NCBI RefSeq assembly: GCF_009793355.1
Contig: NZ_WTKP01000003.1
Coordinates: 1 to 64,000, forward strand
Source: Vreelandella zhuhanensis
GTDB taxonomy: Bacteria > Pseudomonadota > Gammaproteobacteria > Pseudomonadales > Halomonadaceae
DNA length: 64,000 bases
Direction: 5' to 3'
In this document: positions 16,240-23,783 of the stretch, piece by piece
How positions within the stretch are numbered: the first letter of the stretch is position 1
Layout of the letters: every line of letters starts with the position of its first letter
Translations under genes and position numbers: made by a program
Notes under the pieces: generated by a model
Databases searched by the model: none
What the model was told of the DNA's origin: nothing
What the model saw: the letters and a program-made list of their open reading frames with translations, nothing else

Positions 16240-16445
16240 GTACTGATGTTTTCCTTAGCAGCGTATTACTCGGGCTTAGCTTATGGCGACATAATACCCT
16301 TTGTGGAGGGTAACTTCTAAAGCGGTTGGCATGCATTGATCAGTAGAAACAGAAATTAATGGCTGCGTGGATAACAGGAAAAAAGGGGAATAATCGGCTT
16401 TGCCGCAACATCGCACTGAAGGCATTCGTGAGCCAAAAAGAAACG

Positions 16446-16730
16446 CTAATGTGCGGCAAGCTCGTTGAAAAAAGTGGGATTATCCTGAATCGTCGCCAGT
16501 ACCTTAGCGGCTAACCCCGTAGGGTTACGGCGCTTGGTTTCCCAGCTTTTGATGGTGTCCACACTGGTACCCATGGCGCGGGCAAATTCCGCCTGAGAAA
16601 CATAAAGCTTGGCGCGAATGGCTTTTACATCGGCCACTTCATGGCGTGTGATGCGGCTAGCCTCTGTGTTGCCCTGTTTAATCTCAACGGCTTCTTGCAG
16701 CGATGTTTGGAGTTCGTCAAAGATGCTCAT
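16446..16730 (-). CDS. NadS/HigA-like helix-turn-helix antitoxin
   Basis: This 94-residue protein ends in an XRE-type HTH: VKAIRAKLYVSQAEFARAMG, then TSVDTIKSWETKRRNPTGLA, followed by AAKVLATIQDNPTFFNELAA. It resembles NadS antitoxins of HigBA-like modules, encoded downstream of the toxin and autoregulating the operon. The ATG overlaps the end of the toxin frame by four bases (ATGA). The adjacent toxin is broken, so this may now be an orphan repressor. It lies on the minus strand between Mod and the tRNA scar. Confidence 0.8.
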   Translation of the reverse strand: MSIFDELQTSLQEAVEIKQGNTEASRITRHEVADVKAIRAKLYVSQAEFARAMGTSVDTIKSWETKRRNPTGLAAKVLATIQDNPTFFNELAAH

Positions 16731-16905
16731 TCGGAAACCTCCCCCTTTAATTGGTGGGTCAGTGTTTTCAATGTGGCCTTTTCAGCGGGCGTCAAGCTGT
16801 CCTTCACGCTCTTGGGGTAGGCCAATATCAGGTAAATCTTTTCTGCCGTCGCTAAAAGTAAATGACCCGAGCACCGCCACGGTTGCCGCCTGGTTGTCAT
16901 CTGGC
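16727..16905 (-). pseudogene. RelE/HigB-like toxin, frameshifted and 5'-truncated
   Basis: Minus-strand reading gives GGNRGGARVIYF, the conserved central strand of HigB/RelE toxins, then a stop. One frame over, ATAEKIYLILAYPKSVKDSL and TPAEKATLKTLTHQLKG continue the C-terminal half up to the antitoxin start. Joined, they form the expected end of a toxin of about 100 residues. The N-terminal half is missing; the DNA to the right merges into the tRNA fragment. An open frame extending to 17017 uses unrelated codons upstream and is not the native N-terminus. Confidence 0.65.
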
Positions 16906-17015
16906 TGCTGACAGGGTGAAAACCGTGTGAGTAATGTAATCCATGGAAAGTGTTAACACTTTGATAATGCTTGGTTTCCGCGTTGCAGGCGCGATCCCAA
17001 AGTTTGTTTGGTTGC

Positions 17016-17061
17016 ACTCATAATCCCTTGGTCGTAGGTTCAAGTCCTACTGGGCCCACCA
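17016..17061 (+). other. tRNA(CAU) 3' half: probable attachment-site scar
   Basis: CTCATAA (anticodon loop, CAU), TCCCT stem strand, TGGTC variable loop, GTAGG-TTCAAGT-CCTAC T-arm, TGGGCCC acceptor strand and ACCA follow in order. No 5' half precedes it, so this is not a functional gene. It resembles tRNA-Ile2 or tRNA-Met of gammaproteobacteria. Integrases commonly use tRNA 3' ends, leaving such a duplicate at the far end of an island. Confidence 0.75.
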
Positions 17062-17146
17062 ATTAAATCAATAAGTTGTGTAGTTCCCCCTCGATTCCTG
17101 CGGGCGCGCCATCTGACGTTCTGCCATCCGCTCATAAATACCTTCA

Positions 17147-17290
17147 GCATTCACTAAAGATAACAAGAGCGCTACTGCAGTCAAAAAGGAACTTACGGAT
17201 GGCGAAGTCATCTGGAGAAAGCGCGCTGATGGCAGTGGTACTTGGCGGTATGACTTCCGTCTAGCGGGAAGGCGTTACAAGGGTATTCTA
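17147..17290 (+). pseudogene. Integrase N-terminal stub
   Basis: One frame reads VKKELTDGEVIWRKRADGSG then TWRYDFRLAGRRYKGILG. This resembles the N-terminal arm-binding segment of tyrosine recombinases, whose three-stranded sheet reads roughly W-Y-x-F-R-x-x-G-R-R-x-x-G-T-L-G. The similarity stops exactly where the 531-bp direct repeat begins (17291). It lies about 90 bases after the tRNA fragment, where an island integrase is expected. The catalytic domain is absent. The call rests on a short segment. Confidence 0.45.
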
Positions 17291-17344
17291 GGCACTGAGC
17301 CAAAGCTCATCAGCGAGACAGGGTCAGATCCTCTCTCAATCACG

Positions 17345-17373
17345 TTGACATCATCCCGCATATGTGTGATAAT
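17345..17373 (+). promoter_or_regulatory. Sigma-70 promoter of cold-shock gene, copy 1
   Basis: TTGACA (17345-17350), a 17-base spacer, then GATAAT (17368-17373). This predicts a transcript with a leader of about 140 bases before the ATG, as in cspA-type genes whose long leaders act in temperature-dependent translation. Confidence 0.65.
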
Positions 17374-17520
17374 TGCTCGCAGTTGGTTAGCAAGCAGTGA
17401 ATATTGTCAGTTGTAGTCGATTCTTTCGGTAGCCTGGTCATATCCCCTTGTTTTATCCGCTTCACCTCGGGGCAACACCCGGCAACTTGTATACAGCGCT
17501 AAGCGCAAAGGAATTATCAC

Positions 17521-17724
17521 ATGGCAACTGGCACAGTTAAGTGGTTTAACGACGCTAAAGGTTTCGGCTTCATTGCTCCTGCTGACGGCGGCGACGATCT
17601 GTTCGCTCACTTCTCAGAAATTCAAGCTGAAGGCTTCAAATCCTTGCAAGACGGTCAAAACGTTTCTTTTGACGTGACCCAAGGCAAGAAAGGCCTACAG
17701 GCTTCAAACATCCAGCTCGCCTAA
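17521..17724 (+). CDS. CspA-family cold-shock protein (copy 1)
   Basis: This 67-residue single cold-shock domain has [15 protein letters not shown] with RNP1 KGFGFI, and RNP2 DLFAHF. These proteins bind single-stranded RNA/DNA and act as RNA chaperones. It differs from the copy at 29612-29815 at four residues (19, 21, 22 and 65), the first three clustered just after RNP1. AAAGGAATTATCAC precedes the ATG. Promoter and terminator are contained in the repeat. Cold induction is possible from the long leader but not shown. Confidence 0.92.
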   Translation: MATGTVKWFNDAKGFGFIAPADGGDDLFAHFSEIQAEGFKSLQDGQNVSFDVTQGKKGLQASNIQLA

Positions 17725-17766
17725 CTAGCATTTAGTTACGAGCTTCGAGCCGAAAGGCTTCGAAAA

Positions 17767-17798
17767 ACCAGGCCCGCTTATGCGGGCCTGGTTTTTTT
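17767..17798 (+). terminator. Intrinsic terminator of cold-shock gene, copy 1
   Basis: ACCAGGCCCGC and GCGGGCCTGGT form a perfect 11-bp stem around TTAT, followed by a run of T. It is identical in the second copy. Confidence 0.92.
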
Positions 17799-17821
17799 GT
17801 GTCTGTTTGCCAAACAGTAAC

Positions 17822-18190
17822 GACTCTCTCGGTGCGCTCCGGCGATTGTGGCTTCATTATACCGGGCCTCACGGGCCGGTGTAGGCCGTTTGTCGACCGC
17901 TAATTACCCCCTCAAAATCAAGATAAGACGGATAATCTTGAGTTCCAGGCAATGGCGAGGCGAAATTGAAAAAAAATTGGAAGGATTAAACTAAGTTAAT
18001 TTCCTCCCAAATTGGGAGGTTTATCTTAGGGATAGAGGGATCGTGAGCAAGGGTACGCTCGATTTGGCCAGGAGGCCGGCCCTCACCCATTTCCATTGTC
18101 CTGTTTTTTTTGCCTGCCCGCACGCAGGGCAATTTTTATTTCTAGGCCCTCTCAGATCCTTTCCCAAACCCGCAAATTTGGAGAATGAAC
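17822..18190 (+). other. Non-coding stretch with stacked hairpins ahead of a small gene
   Basis: No gene is supported. CTAAG (17991-17995) and CTTAG (18025-18029) enclose the palindrome CCTCCCAAATTGGGAGG (18003-18019), giving a long hairpin. TTGCCTGC (18110-18117) pairs with GCAGGGCAA (18124-18132) with one bulge, followed by TTTTTATTT, a terminator-like element only 55 bases before the next start. The succession looks like a structured leader with an attenuator. It matches no riboswitch class I can recognise. Confidence 0.4.
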
Positions 18191-18418
18191 ATGACCGATC
18201 AATCGATTCGTGTTGACCTCGCCGATGGGTCTTCCTGGTACTTTTCTTCGGAAACCACGGCAGCGGAAAGGGGCATGCTGATGCTTTCGCATATTCAGGC
18301 CATTATTGAGGATATGAGGCTGAACACCGATAAGGATCGGCCTATGCCCCACGCTCTGCGGCAGAAACTCATCGTTGAGATGGATTTTGCCATGGGACTG
18401 ATGGAAGAAGCAGCCTGA
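18191..18418 (+). CDS. 75-residue hypothetical protein
   Basis: Reads MTDQSIRVDLADGSSWYFSS, then helical ERGMLMLSHIQAIIEDMRLN and LIVEMDFAMGLMEEAA. It is acidic, soluble, and belongs to no recognised family. GGAG lies seven bases before ATG 18191, favouring it over the ATG two codons upstream. The last 18 or so codons recur in decayed form at 19846-19903, on the other side of the diguanylate cyclase gene, so the gene family was once duplicated here. Confidence 0.65.
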   Translation: MTDQSIRVDLADGSSWYFSSETTAAERGMLMLSHIQAIIEDMRLNTDKDRPMPHALRQKLIVEMDFAMGLMEEAA

Positions 18419-18639
18419 TTCCTTTCTGTTTGTTCTTCGACGGGCAAACCGGTCTGGTTTTCGCAGGCCATCTATTCACCTTTTGATCGTTTTATCAACC
18501 TGGGCTGGAGGCGATGGTGGTGGCTGTGTGTGGCCATCAGCGAGCCGGTCATGGGATGCTTGGCTTCTTGGTCTTGTCTAGCAAAGGCGGCGTAGGCACT
18601 TCCTTGGGCCTGGGCACCACGCCAGACGACTTGAAGTCT

Positions 18640-19554
18640 TCAGTTGGCCATCTCCCGGTTGCGGCCCTTGGCCTTGGCCTGATAGAGCGCTAGGTCGGCT
18701 CGTTTGACCACCTCGGTAGCCAGCTCGTCGGGACCGACCTCGACGACACCAAAGCTTGCCGTGACCGGCCCCGCTTCCGGAAAATCCGTGCCGACAATAG
18801 CCTGACGAAGCTTTTCGGCAAGCTGCACGGCTTGGGAAAGCGCGGTTTCCGGTGCCAGCACCATGAACTCGTCGCCGGCCCAGCGCGCACAGAAATCGGT
18901 CGTGCGTAGATTCTCAGAAAGTACGCGAGCGAAGTGCACCAGTACCTGATCGCCGACATCATGGCCATGAACATCGTTGATGGATTTGAAGTGGTCGATG
19001 TCGAGCATGATGAGTGACAGGGGCCGCTCGTAGCGCCTGGTACGCTCGATTTCCTTTTCAAGGTGTCGATCGAAGCTCAGCCGGTTAGCCAGGCCTGTGA
19101 GCATGTCCGTGCTGGCTATCCGCTTGAGTTCCTGCTCATGCTGCATGCGCCGGGTAATGTCACGCTGAACCGAGACAAAGTGGGTCACGACGCCAGCCTC
19201 ATTGCGCACCGGCGAGATGTTCCATTCCACCTGGTAAGGGATACCGTCCTTACGGTAGTTGACCGTGTTTGCCTCGAAATACTCACCAGCCGCCAGGGCC
19301 GCGCGCAGACGGTGGAGCATCTCGCGGTCGGTTTTCGGCCCCTGCAGCAAGCGCGGTGTGGCGCCCAGTAGTTCCTCGCGGGAATAGCCGCTCATGCTCG
19401 TCATGGCTGCGTTGACATAGACGATCTCCGGTCCGGGAAAGTCGAGGCTAGCCGTGGTGATAAGGACGGCATTGAACGACTGCTCCATGGCGGTTTCAAG
19501 CAACCGCAGGTATTCCATGTCTCGCATAAGGCTCTGATTCATTGCTGCCGTCAT
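18640..19554 (-). CDS. PAS-GGDEF diguanylate cyclase
   Basis: This 304-residue protein has a PAS domain (about 15-140) and a GGDEF domain (about 145-300). The latter contains STDMLTGLANRLSFDRHLEK, LDIDHFKSINDVHGHDVGD, and active site RWAGDEFMVL (AGDEF in place of GGDEF, generally tolerated). The inhibitory RxxD site is RTTD, five residues ahead. It should make cyclic-di-GMP from GTP. The PAS reads YSREELLGATPRLLQGPKTD, close to LOV domains (GxNCRFLQG) but without the flavin-bonding cysteine. No membrane segment. It is flanked by tandem repeats upstream. The start is uncertain; a second Met four codons in is possible. Confidence 0.85.
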   Translation of the reverse strand: MTAAMNQSLMRDMEYLRLLETAMEQSFNAVLITTASLDFPGPEIVYVNAAMTSMSGYSREELLGATPRLLQGPKTDREMLHRLRAALAAGEYFEANTVNYRKDGIPYQVEWNISPVRNEAGVVTHFVSVQRDITRRMQHEQELKRIASTDMLTGLANRLSFDRHLEKEIERTRRYERPLSLIMLDIDHFKSINDVHGHDVGDQVLVHFARVLSENLRTTDFCARWAGDEFMVLAPETALSQAVQLAEKLRQAIVGTDFPEAGPVTASFGVVEVGPDELATEVVKRADLALYQAKAKGRNREMAN

Positions 19555-19654
19555 CCAGGATCATTCAGGTAACAAGGGATTTGCCGGAGAATCGTCCGAG
19601 CTCTTGTCGCACTTAAACTAAAAAAATAAATATATTTTGGTGAAACTACACTAC

Positions 19655-19694
19655 AGCAAAGCAAAGCACAGCACAGCACAGCACAGCACAGCAA
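19655..19694 (+). repeat. Pentanucleotide tandem repeat (AGCAM x8)
   Basis: Two AGCAA units, five AGCAC units and a final AGCAA run without interruption, 100 bases upstream of the diguanylate cyclase start on its 5' side. Pentamer arrays change length by slippage. In this position the effect would be on promoter spacing, not reading frame. Confidence 0.8.
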
Positions 19695-19845
19695 GGCCAT
19701 TTCACGATGAGAATCCCCTGGATGACATCGCCTTCGCCCGAGCCGACGTTTCCGATGCCTACGCCACGGCAGAAGCATTAGACTGAAGCCCGATGACGGA
19801 CGACATATGTCCAATGATCGACGTCATCAGGGGCTCCAAAGGCTT

Positions 19846-19903
19846 ATCTCTGATATGGACTTTGCGGCGGGACTGTTGGAAGAAGCGGCCTGATTCCTTT
19901 CTG
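19846..19903 (+). pseudogene. Decayed 3' end of the 18191-type gene
   Basis: Aligns base by base to 18371-18428, including codons for DMDFAAGLLEEAA, the TGA and the ATTCCTTTCTG after it, with about a dozen changes. Upstream sequence does not continue the gene. Confidence 0.6.
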
Positions 19904-20179
19904 CTCAGTCAGCCATCAGGCCGTTTCGGATGCTTCATACCGGTGTACTGAAAGGGTATGCCCATGCAGGCACAGCGATCTACGAACTGGCCAAAAATTG
20001 CGGGCTCCCTTTCCATCAACATCTACCTTGTTTTTGAAAAGTTCATAATATGGTGCTCTCCCTAGCCTGAGGGCTGCTCATTTATCGCTAGGCTGCTAAA
20101 GTTCAGGTATTAGAAAAGTAATCAAAAGGGCCTGGCCTCCCTTAACGACTACCAAAAAACATACTAAGTGGAGCGCATT

Positions 20180-23100
20180 GTGCAAGGCAGCGATAACACA
20201 TCAGTAAATTTCGGTTTCCTGGCCGAGCATGACGCGCTTTTCGTACAGTTGGCATCGGCTGCGGAGGGAGCCTTCTCCAGCGATCCCAACACCACGTTAA
20301 TCAAGCTACGCCAGCTCGGAGAGGCGCTTGCCCAGCATCTGGCGGCGTCGTCAGGGATTGATTTCGATGACCAAACCAGTCAGTCCGATCTGCTCTATCG
20401 CCTGAATCGAGAAGTCCGCCTGGAGCCACAGGTAAAAGAGCTTTTCCATACCCTGCGCATTGAGGGCAACAAGGCAACCCACCAGTTCCGCACTCGTCAT
20501 AAAGAAGCCATGGACGGCCTGAGGCTGGCCCGTGAACTGGCCATCTGGTTTCACCGCTCCTTTGGCAACGCTGGCGCTGGATTCAAACCGGGTCCGTTCG
20601 TGCCACCGCAAGACCCCAGTGCCCAGCTACGCCAGTTGCAAGTCGACATCGAAAAGCTTCGCCATGACCTGAGGCACGCCAGCATGGAGCTGGACAGCAG
20701 TCAGCAACTTAGCCAGCTCGTTGAACAGGAAAAGACCGAGTACGAAGCCCTCGCTCTGGCTATGGAAGAAGAATCCCGAGCCAAAACGCTGGAGGCAACC
20801 GCCCACGAACAGGCACTTGTACAGCAAAAGCAGGATTACGAGCAGAAGATCAAGGCACTCCAGCAACAACTGATGGAACAGGGTGAGAAGCCAGTCTCCG
20901 CTCAACGCCAGGAAGTGGCTCAGAAGACAAAGGCGGCTAGCCAGCAGATTATTTTGAGTGAAGAACTCACTCGTATCCTGATCGACCAGCAACTGGTTGA
21001 GGCGGGCTGGGACGCCGACAGTCAGGAAATTACTTACCAGAAAGGCGCCAGGCCAGAGAAAGGCACTTACCGTGCCATTGCCGAATGGCCCACTAACCAT
21101 AACGGCAATAAAGGCCGGGCAGACTATGTACTGTTTGCAGGTCTTGCGCCCATTGCAGTGGTGGAGGCCAAGAAAGAAAACACCAACGTGGCGGGTAAAA
21201 TTCATCAGGCCGAACGTTACAGCAAAGGCTTCAAGGTAGACGCACCCCTAGTCGGTACCTGGGAGCTGGCGGGCCGCACCATCGCCTGGCCAGCCGACGA
21301 TGAAGGTCACTATATGGTGCCTTTTGTCTATTCCTGCAACGGTCGGCCCTATGTTCCCCAGCTGGCCGAACAATCGGGTACCTGGTTTCGTGATGCGCGT
21401 GATCCCAGTAACACCCGGCGCGCACTGTCACGATTTCACACCCCCGCGGGGCTGCTGGATCTACTGGAACGCGATAAAGAAAATGCCGAAAAGCTGCTCA
21501 AAAACGAACCCTTCGGTTACCTGAAACTGCGCGACTATCAACAGAAGGCCATCACGGCGACCGAAAATGCCCTGTCCCGAAACGTCCGCTCCGTACTGCT
21601 TGCCATGGCCACAGGCACCGGCAAAACCCGTACCATCATTGGCCTGATGTACCGCTTCCTGAAAACCGAACGTTACCATCGAATTCTATTCTTGGTAGAT
21701 CGCACAGCACTCGGTCAGCAGGCTATCGATGCCTTTAACGAAGCACCTCTGGAGCAGAACCAAACCTTAAGCAAGATTTACAACGTGGCGGAACTGGGCG
21801 ATATGGCCGCCGAGATGGAAACTCGCGTTCAGGTGGCCACCGTTCAGGCCATGGTCAAACGTATCTTTATGAGCGATCAGCCGCCGCCCATTGACCAGTT
21901 TGATTGCATTATCATTGACGAAGCCCACCGGGGTTACACCCTGGACCAGGAAATGACCGAAGGCGAGCTGGCGACCCGCGATGCCAGCCAATATATCTCC
22001 AGCTACCGCCGAGTGTTGGATTACTTCGATGCGGTAAAAATCGGCCTCACTGCCACACCGGCCAAACACACCAGCGAGATCTTCGGCAAACCCGTTTACA
22101 CCTATTCCTACAGGGAGGCCGTCGCAGACGATTGGCTGATCGACCACGAACCGCCTATTCGTTACGAAACTCTGCTGACCAAGAACGGCATCCAGTTCGA
22201 GAAGGGCAACCCGGTGGAAGTAATCAACACTCGGACCGGCGAAGTGGACACTACCGAGCTTGAAGACGAGCTGAGTTTTGAAGTTGAGTCCTTCAACCGT
22301 CGGGTGATCAACGAAAACTTCAACCGGGTTATCTGCGAGGAACTTGCCCAGGAGATTGACCCCTTTGGCGACGAAAAAACCCTCATATTCTGCGCCACCG
22401 ACCTGCATGCCGATATGGTCAAGCGGCTGCTGGATGATGCCTTCAAAGACCTCTATAACGGCAGCTACAATGAAGCCGCTGTGGCCAAGATTACCGGCAA
22501 AAGCGACAAAGTCGATCAGCTGATCCGTCGCTACAAAAACGAGCGTTATCCCAGTATTGCCGTCACTGTTGACCTACTGACTACCGGCATCGATGTACCC
22601 AAGATCTGCCACTTGGTATTCATGCGCCGGATACGCTCGCGCATTTTGTACGAGCAGATGATTGGCCGCGCCACACGGCGCTGCGATGAGATCGGCAAAA
22701 CCGTATTCCGTATTTACGATCCGGTCGATATCTACGCCGCGCTTGCCGAGGTCAATACCATGAAGCCCCTGGTGAGGGACCCCAATATCACCTTGGAGCA
22801 ACTGGTCGACGAACTGACCGACGAGGGCCATTTAGAAGCGGCGCTGAACAGCCCGGGCGAACAACTGGGCGAAAGCCAGGCTGATGTAGTGCTTAGCCAG
22901 CTCAGCCAGAAGGTAATGCGCGTACTGCGCAAGGCCGACAACAAAGCCGAAAGCCGACCGGCGCTGAAAGACAAGCTGGACGAACTGCACGAGCTGTGGG
23001 GAGTCGAGCCGAAAACCCTGCACCAGCACCTGCATAAACTTGGCCCTCGTGAAGCGTCGGCATTCATCCGCCAGCACAGTGGCCTGGTCAATCAGCTTAG

Positions 23101-23707
23101 CCAAGTAAAATCCCTGGTAGGCAGCGACCAAATGCCCGTGATTTCGCATCATGAAGACGAACTCATTCAGGAACCCACCCAAAGCTATGGCGTGCACCAA
23201 CGGCCAGAAGACTATCTGGACAGCTTCAATGCGTTTATCAAAGAGCAGATTAATCAATCGACCGCCTTGGCAGTGGTCGTCAACAAGCCCCGCGACCTTA
23301 CCCGCCAGCAACTTAAGGAAGTGAAAGTACTGCTGGATAACCACGGCTACTCGGAAGCCAACCTGCAAAGCGCCGTGCGCAACCAGACCAATAAAAACAT
23401 TGCCGCCAGCATCGTCGGCCATATCCGCCGCGCCGCGCTGGGCGAGCCTCTAAAGCCCTTTGAGCAGCGTGTGGCCGAAGCCATGGACCGCATCTATATC
23501 CAGCACAATTGGACATCGGCCCAGCGCAAGTGGCTAGACCGCCTGGCCAAGCAGCTTACCCATGAAGTCATCATCGATCGTGAAACGGTCAATCAGCTAC
23601 CTGCATTTCAGGGCGGTGCTAAGCAGCTGAATAAAATTCTCGGGGATGAATTGGATACCGTACTGGAAGATCTTGGCGAGGCCATGTGGCCACAGCAAAG
23701 TGCATAG
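20180..23707 (+). CDS. hsdR: Type I restriction endonuclease subunit R (HsdR)
   Basis: An HsdR of about 1175 residues. An N-terminal DUF4145-like helical domain (LIKLRQLGEALAQHLA, RIEGNKATHQ) is followed by a coiled coil rich in Q/E (about 155-245). The nuclease comes next (RADYVLFAGLAPIAVVEAKK, with D and ExK near 328), then the SF2 motor: Walker A MATGTGKTRT near 475, IIIDEAHRGYTLD near 577, GLTATPAKHT, and MIGRATRRCD. The C-terminal half is of the EcoEI R_C type. It translocates and cuts DNA with HsdM and HsdS. GTG at 20180 has GGAG six bases upstream; an in-frame GTG at 20168 lacks a site. The stop lies inside the first operator-like repeat upstream of fic. Confidence 0.92.
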   Translation: MQGSDNTSVNFGFLAEHDALFVQLASAAEGAFSSDPNTTLIKLRQLGEALAQHLAASSGIDFDDQTSQSDLLYRLNREVRLEPQVKELFHTLRIEGNKATHQFRTRHKEAMDGLRLARELAIWFHRSFGNAGAGFKPGPFVPPQDPSAQLRQLQVDIEKLRHDLRHASMELDSSQQLSQLVEQEKTEYEALALAMEEESRAKTLEATAHEQALVQQKQDYEQKIKALQQQLMEQGEKPVSAQRQEVAQKTKAASQQIILSEELTRILIDQQLVEAGWDADSQEITYQKGARPEKGTYRAIAEWPTNHNGNKGRADYVLFAGLAPIAVVEAKKENTNVAGKIHQAERYSKGFKVDAPLVGTWELAGRTIAWPADDEGHYMVPFVYSCNGRPYVPQLAEQSGTWFRDARDPSNTRRALSRFHTPAGLLDLLERDKENAEKLLKNEPFGYLKLRDYQQKAITATENALSRNVRSVLLAMATGTGKTRTIIGLMYRFLKTERYHRILFLVDRTALGQQAIDAFNEAPLEQNQTLSKIYNVAELGDMAAEMETRVQVATVQAMVKRIFMSDQPPPIDQFDCIIIDEAHRGYTLDQEMTEGELATRDASQYISSYRRVLDYFDAVKIGLTATPAKHTSEIFGKPVYTYSYREAVADDWLIDHEPPIRYETLLTKNGIQFEKGNPVEVINTRTGEVDTTELEDELSFEVESFNRRVINENFNRVICEELAQEIDPFGDEKTLIFCATDLHADMVKRLLDDAFKDLYNGSYNEAAVAKITGKSDKVDQLIRRYKNERYPSIAVTVDLLTTGIDVPKICHLVFMRRIRSRILYEQMIGRATRRCDEIGKTVFRIYDPVDIYAALAEVNTMKPLVRDPNITLEQLVDELTDEGHLEAALNSPGEQLGESQADVVLSQLSQKVMRVLRKADNKAESRPALKDKLDELHELWGVEPKTLHQHLHKLGPREASAFIRQHSGLVNQLSQVKSLVGSDQMPVISHHEDELIQEPTQSYGVHQRPEDYLDSFNAFIKEQINQSTALAVVVNKPRDLTRQQLKEVKVLLDNHGYSEANLQSAVRNQTNKNIAASIVGHIRRAALGEPLKPFEQRVAEAMDRIYIQHNWTSAQRKWLDRLAKQLTHEVIIDRETVNQLPAFQGGAKQLNKILGDELDTVLEDLGEAMWPQQSA

Positions 23708-23729
23708 ATTTTTCGATTTTCTGAACATT
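23701..23729. promoter_or_regulatory. Operator-like element, copy 1
   Basis: A 29-base sequence starting TGCATAGATTTTTCG and ending GAACATT, 24/29 identical to the element at 23784-23812. It overlaps the hsdR stop codon. It is less symmetrical than copy 2 and is probably the weaker site. Confidence 0.5.
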
Positions 23730-23738
23730 TGGGCCCTT

Positions 23739-23772
23739 ATATGCAAAGAAAAGTGCCGTTTCCTTTGCATAT
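23739..23772. promoter_or_regulatory. 10-bp inverted repeat between hsdR and fic
   Basis: ATATGCAAAG (23739-23748) and CTTTGCATAT (23763-23772) are exact complements with a 14-base spacer. It sits between the two copies of the operator-like element. It could be a protein site or an RNA hairpin; no T-run follows. Confidence 0.5.
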
Positions 23773-23783
23773 CCGCCCAGACA

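Larger units (their letters stand above)
2050..17061. mobile_element. Degenerate genomic island (Gp2/DUF932/ERF/YqaJ/RadC backbone with defence cargo)
   Basis: The backbone genes (Gp2-type, DUF932, ERF, YqaJ, RadC) are typical of integrative elements in gammaproteobacteria. The cargo is the NA37 pair, type III R-M and a toxin-antitoxin remnant. The right edge coincides with a tRNA 3' fragment; the left edge is approximate, in IS and gene stubs after isocitrate dehydrogenase. No intact integrase, excisionase or conjugation gene is present, so independent transfer is unlikely. The left boundary is an estimate. Confidence 0.55.
17291..17821 (+). repeat. 531-bp direct repeat, copy 1 (cold-shock gene unit)
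   Basis: From GGCACTGAGCC to AACAGTAAC the sequence matches 29382-29912 with only scattered substitutions and a constant offset of 12,091 bases (no indels noticed). The unit holds promoter, leader, cold-shock gene and terminator. Similarity ends abruptly at both edges. Confidence 0.85.
19555..20179. other. Spacer with tandem repeat and gene fragments
   Basis: No intact gene. It holds eight AGCAM pentamers (19655-19694), a frame ending DDIAFARADVSDAYATAEALD before TGA at 19782-19784 that looks like the tail of a lost protein, and the decayed 3' end of the 18191 gene family (19846-19903). The last 150 bases before hsdR contain AT-rich sequence that probably includes its promoter. Confidence 0.45.

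Noticed and set aside
16727-17017. Full-length toxin reading frame beginning in the tRNA fragment
   Set aside because: Only the last 45 or so residues match the toxin family; the first half is translated tRNA and spacer sequence in an unrelated frame.
17016-17061. A functional tRNA gene
   Set aside because: The acceptor 5' strand, D-arm and anticodon 5' strand are absent, so it cannot fold into a tRNA.
17076-17264. 62-codon protein with Ser-rich C-terminus
   Set aside because: The integrase-like similarity lies in another frame over the same bases; this frame has no site or family.
17822-18190. A cyclic-di-GMP (GEMM) riboswitch near the diguanylate cyclase
   Set aside because: The conserved GEMM core and tetraloop-receptor sequences could not be found; only generic stems are visible.
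19655-19694. A CRISPR array
   Set aside because: The units are contiguous pentamers without spacers.
19551-19814. Cysteine-rich repeat protein (LCCAVLCCALLCC)
   Set aside because: Produced by translating the AGCAM pentanucleotide array; no ribosome-binding site.
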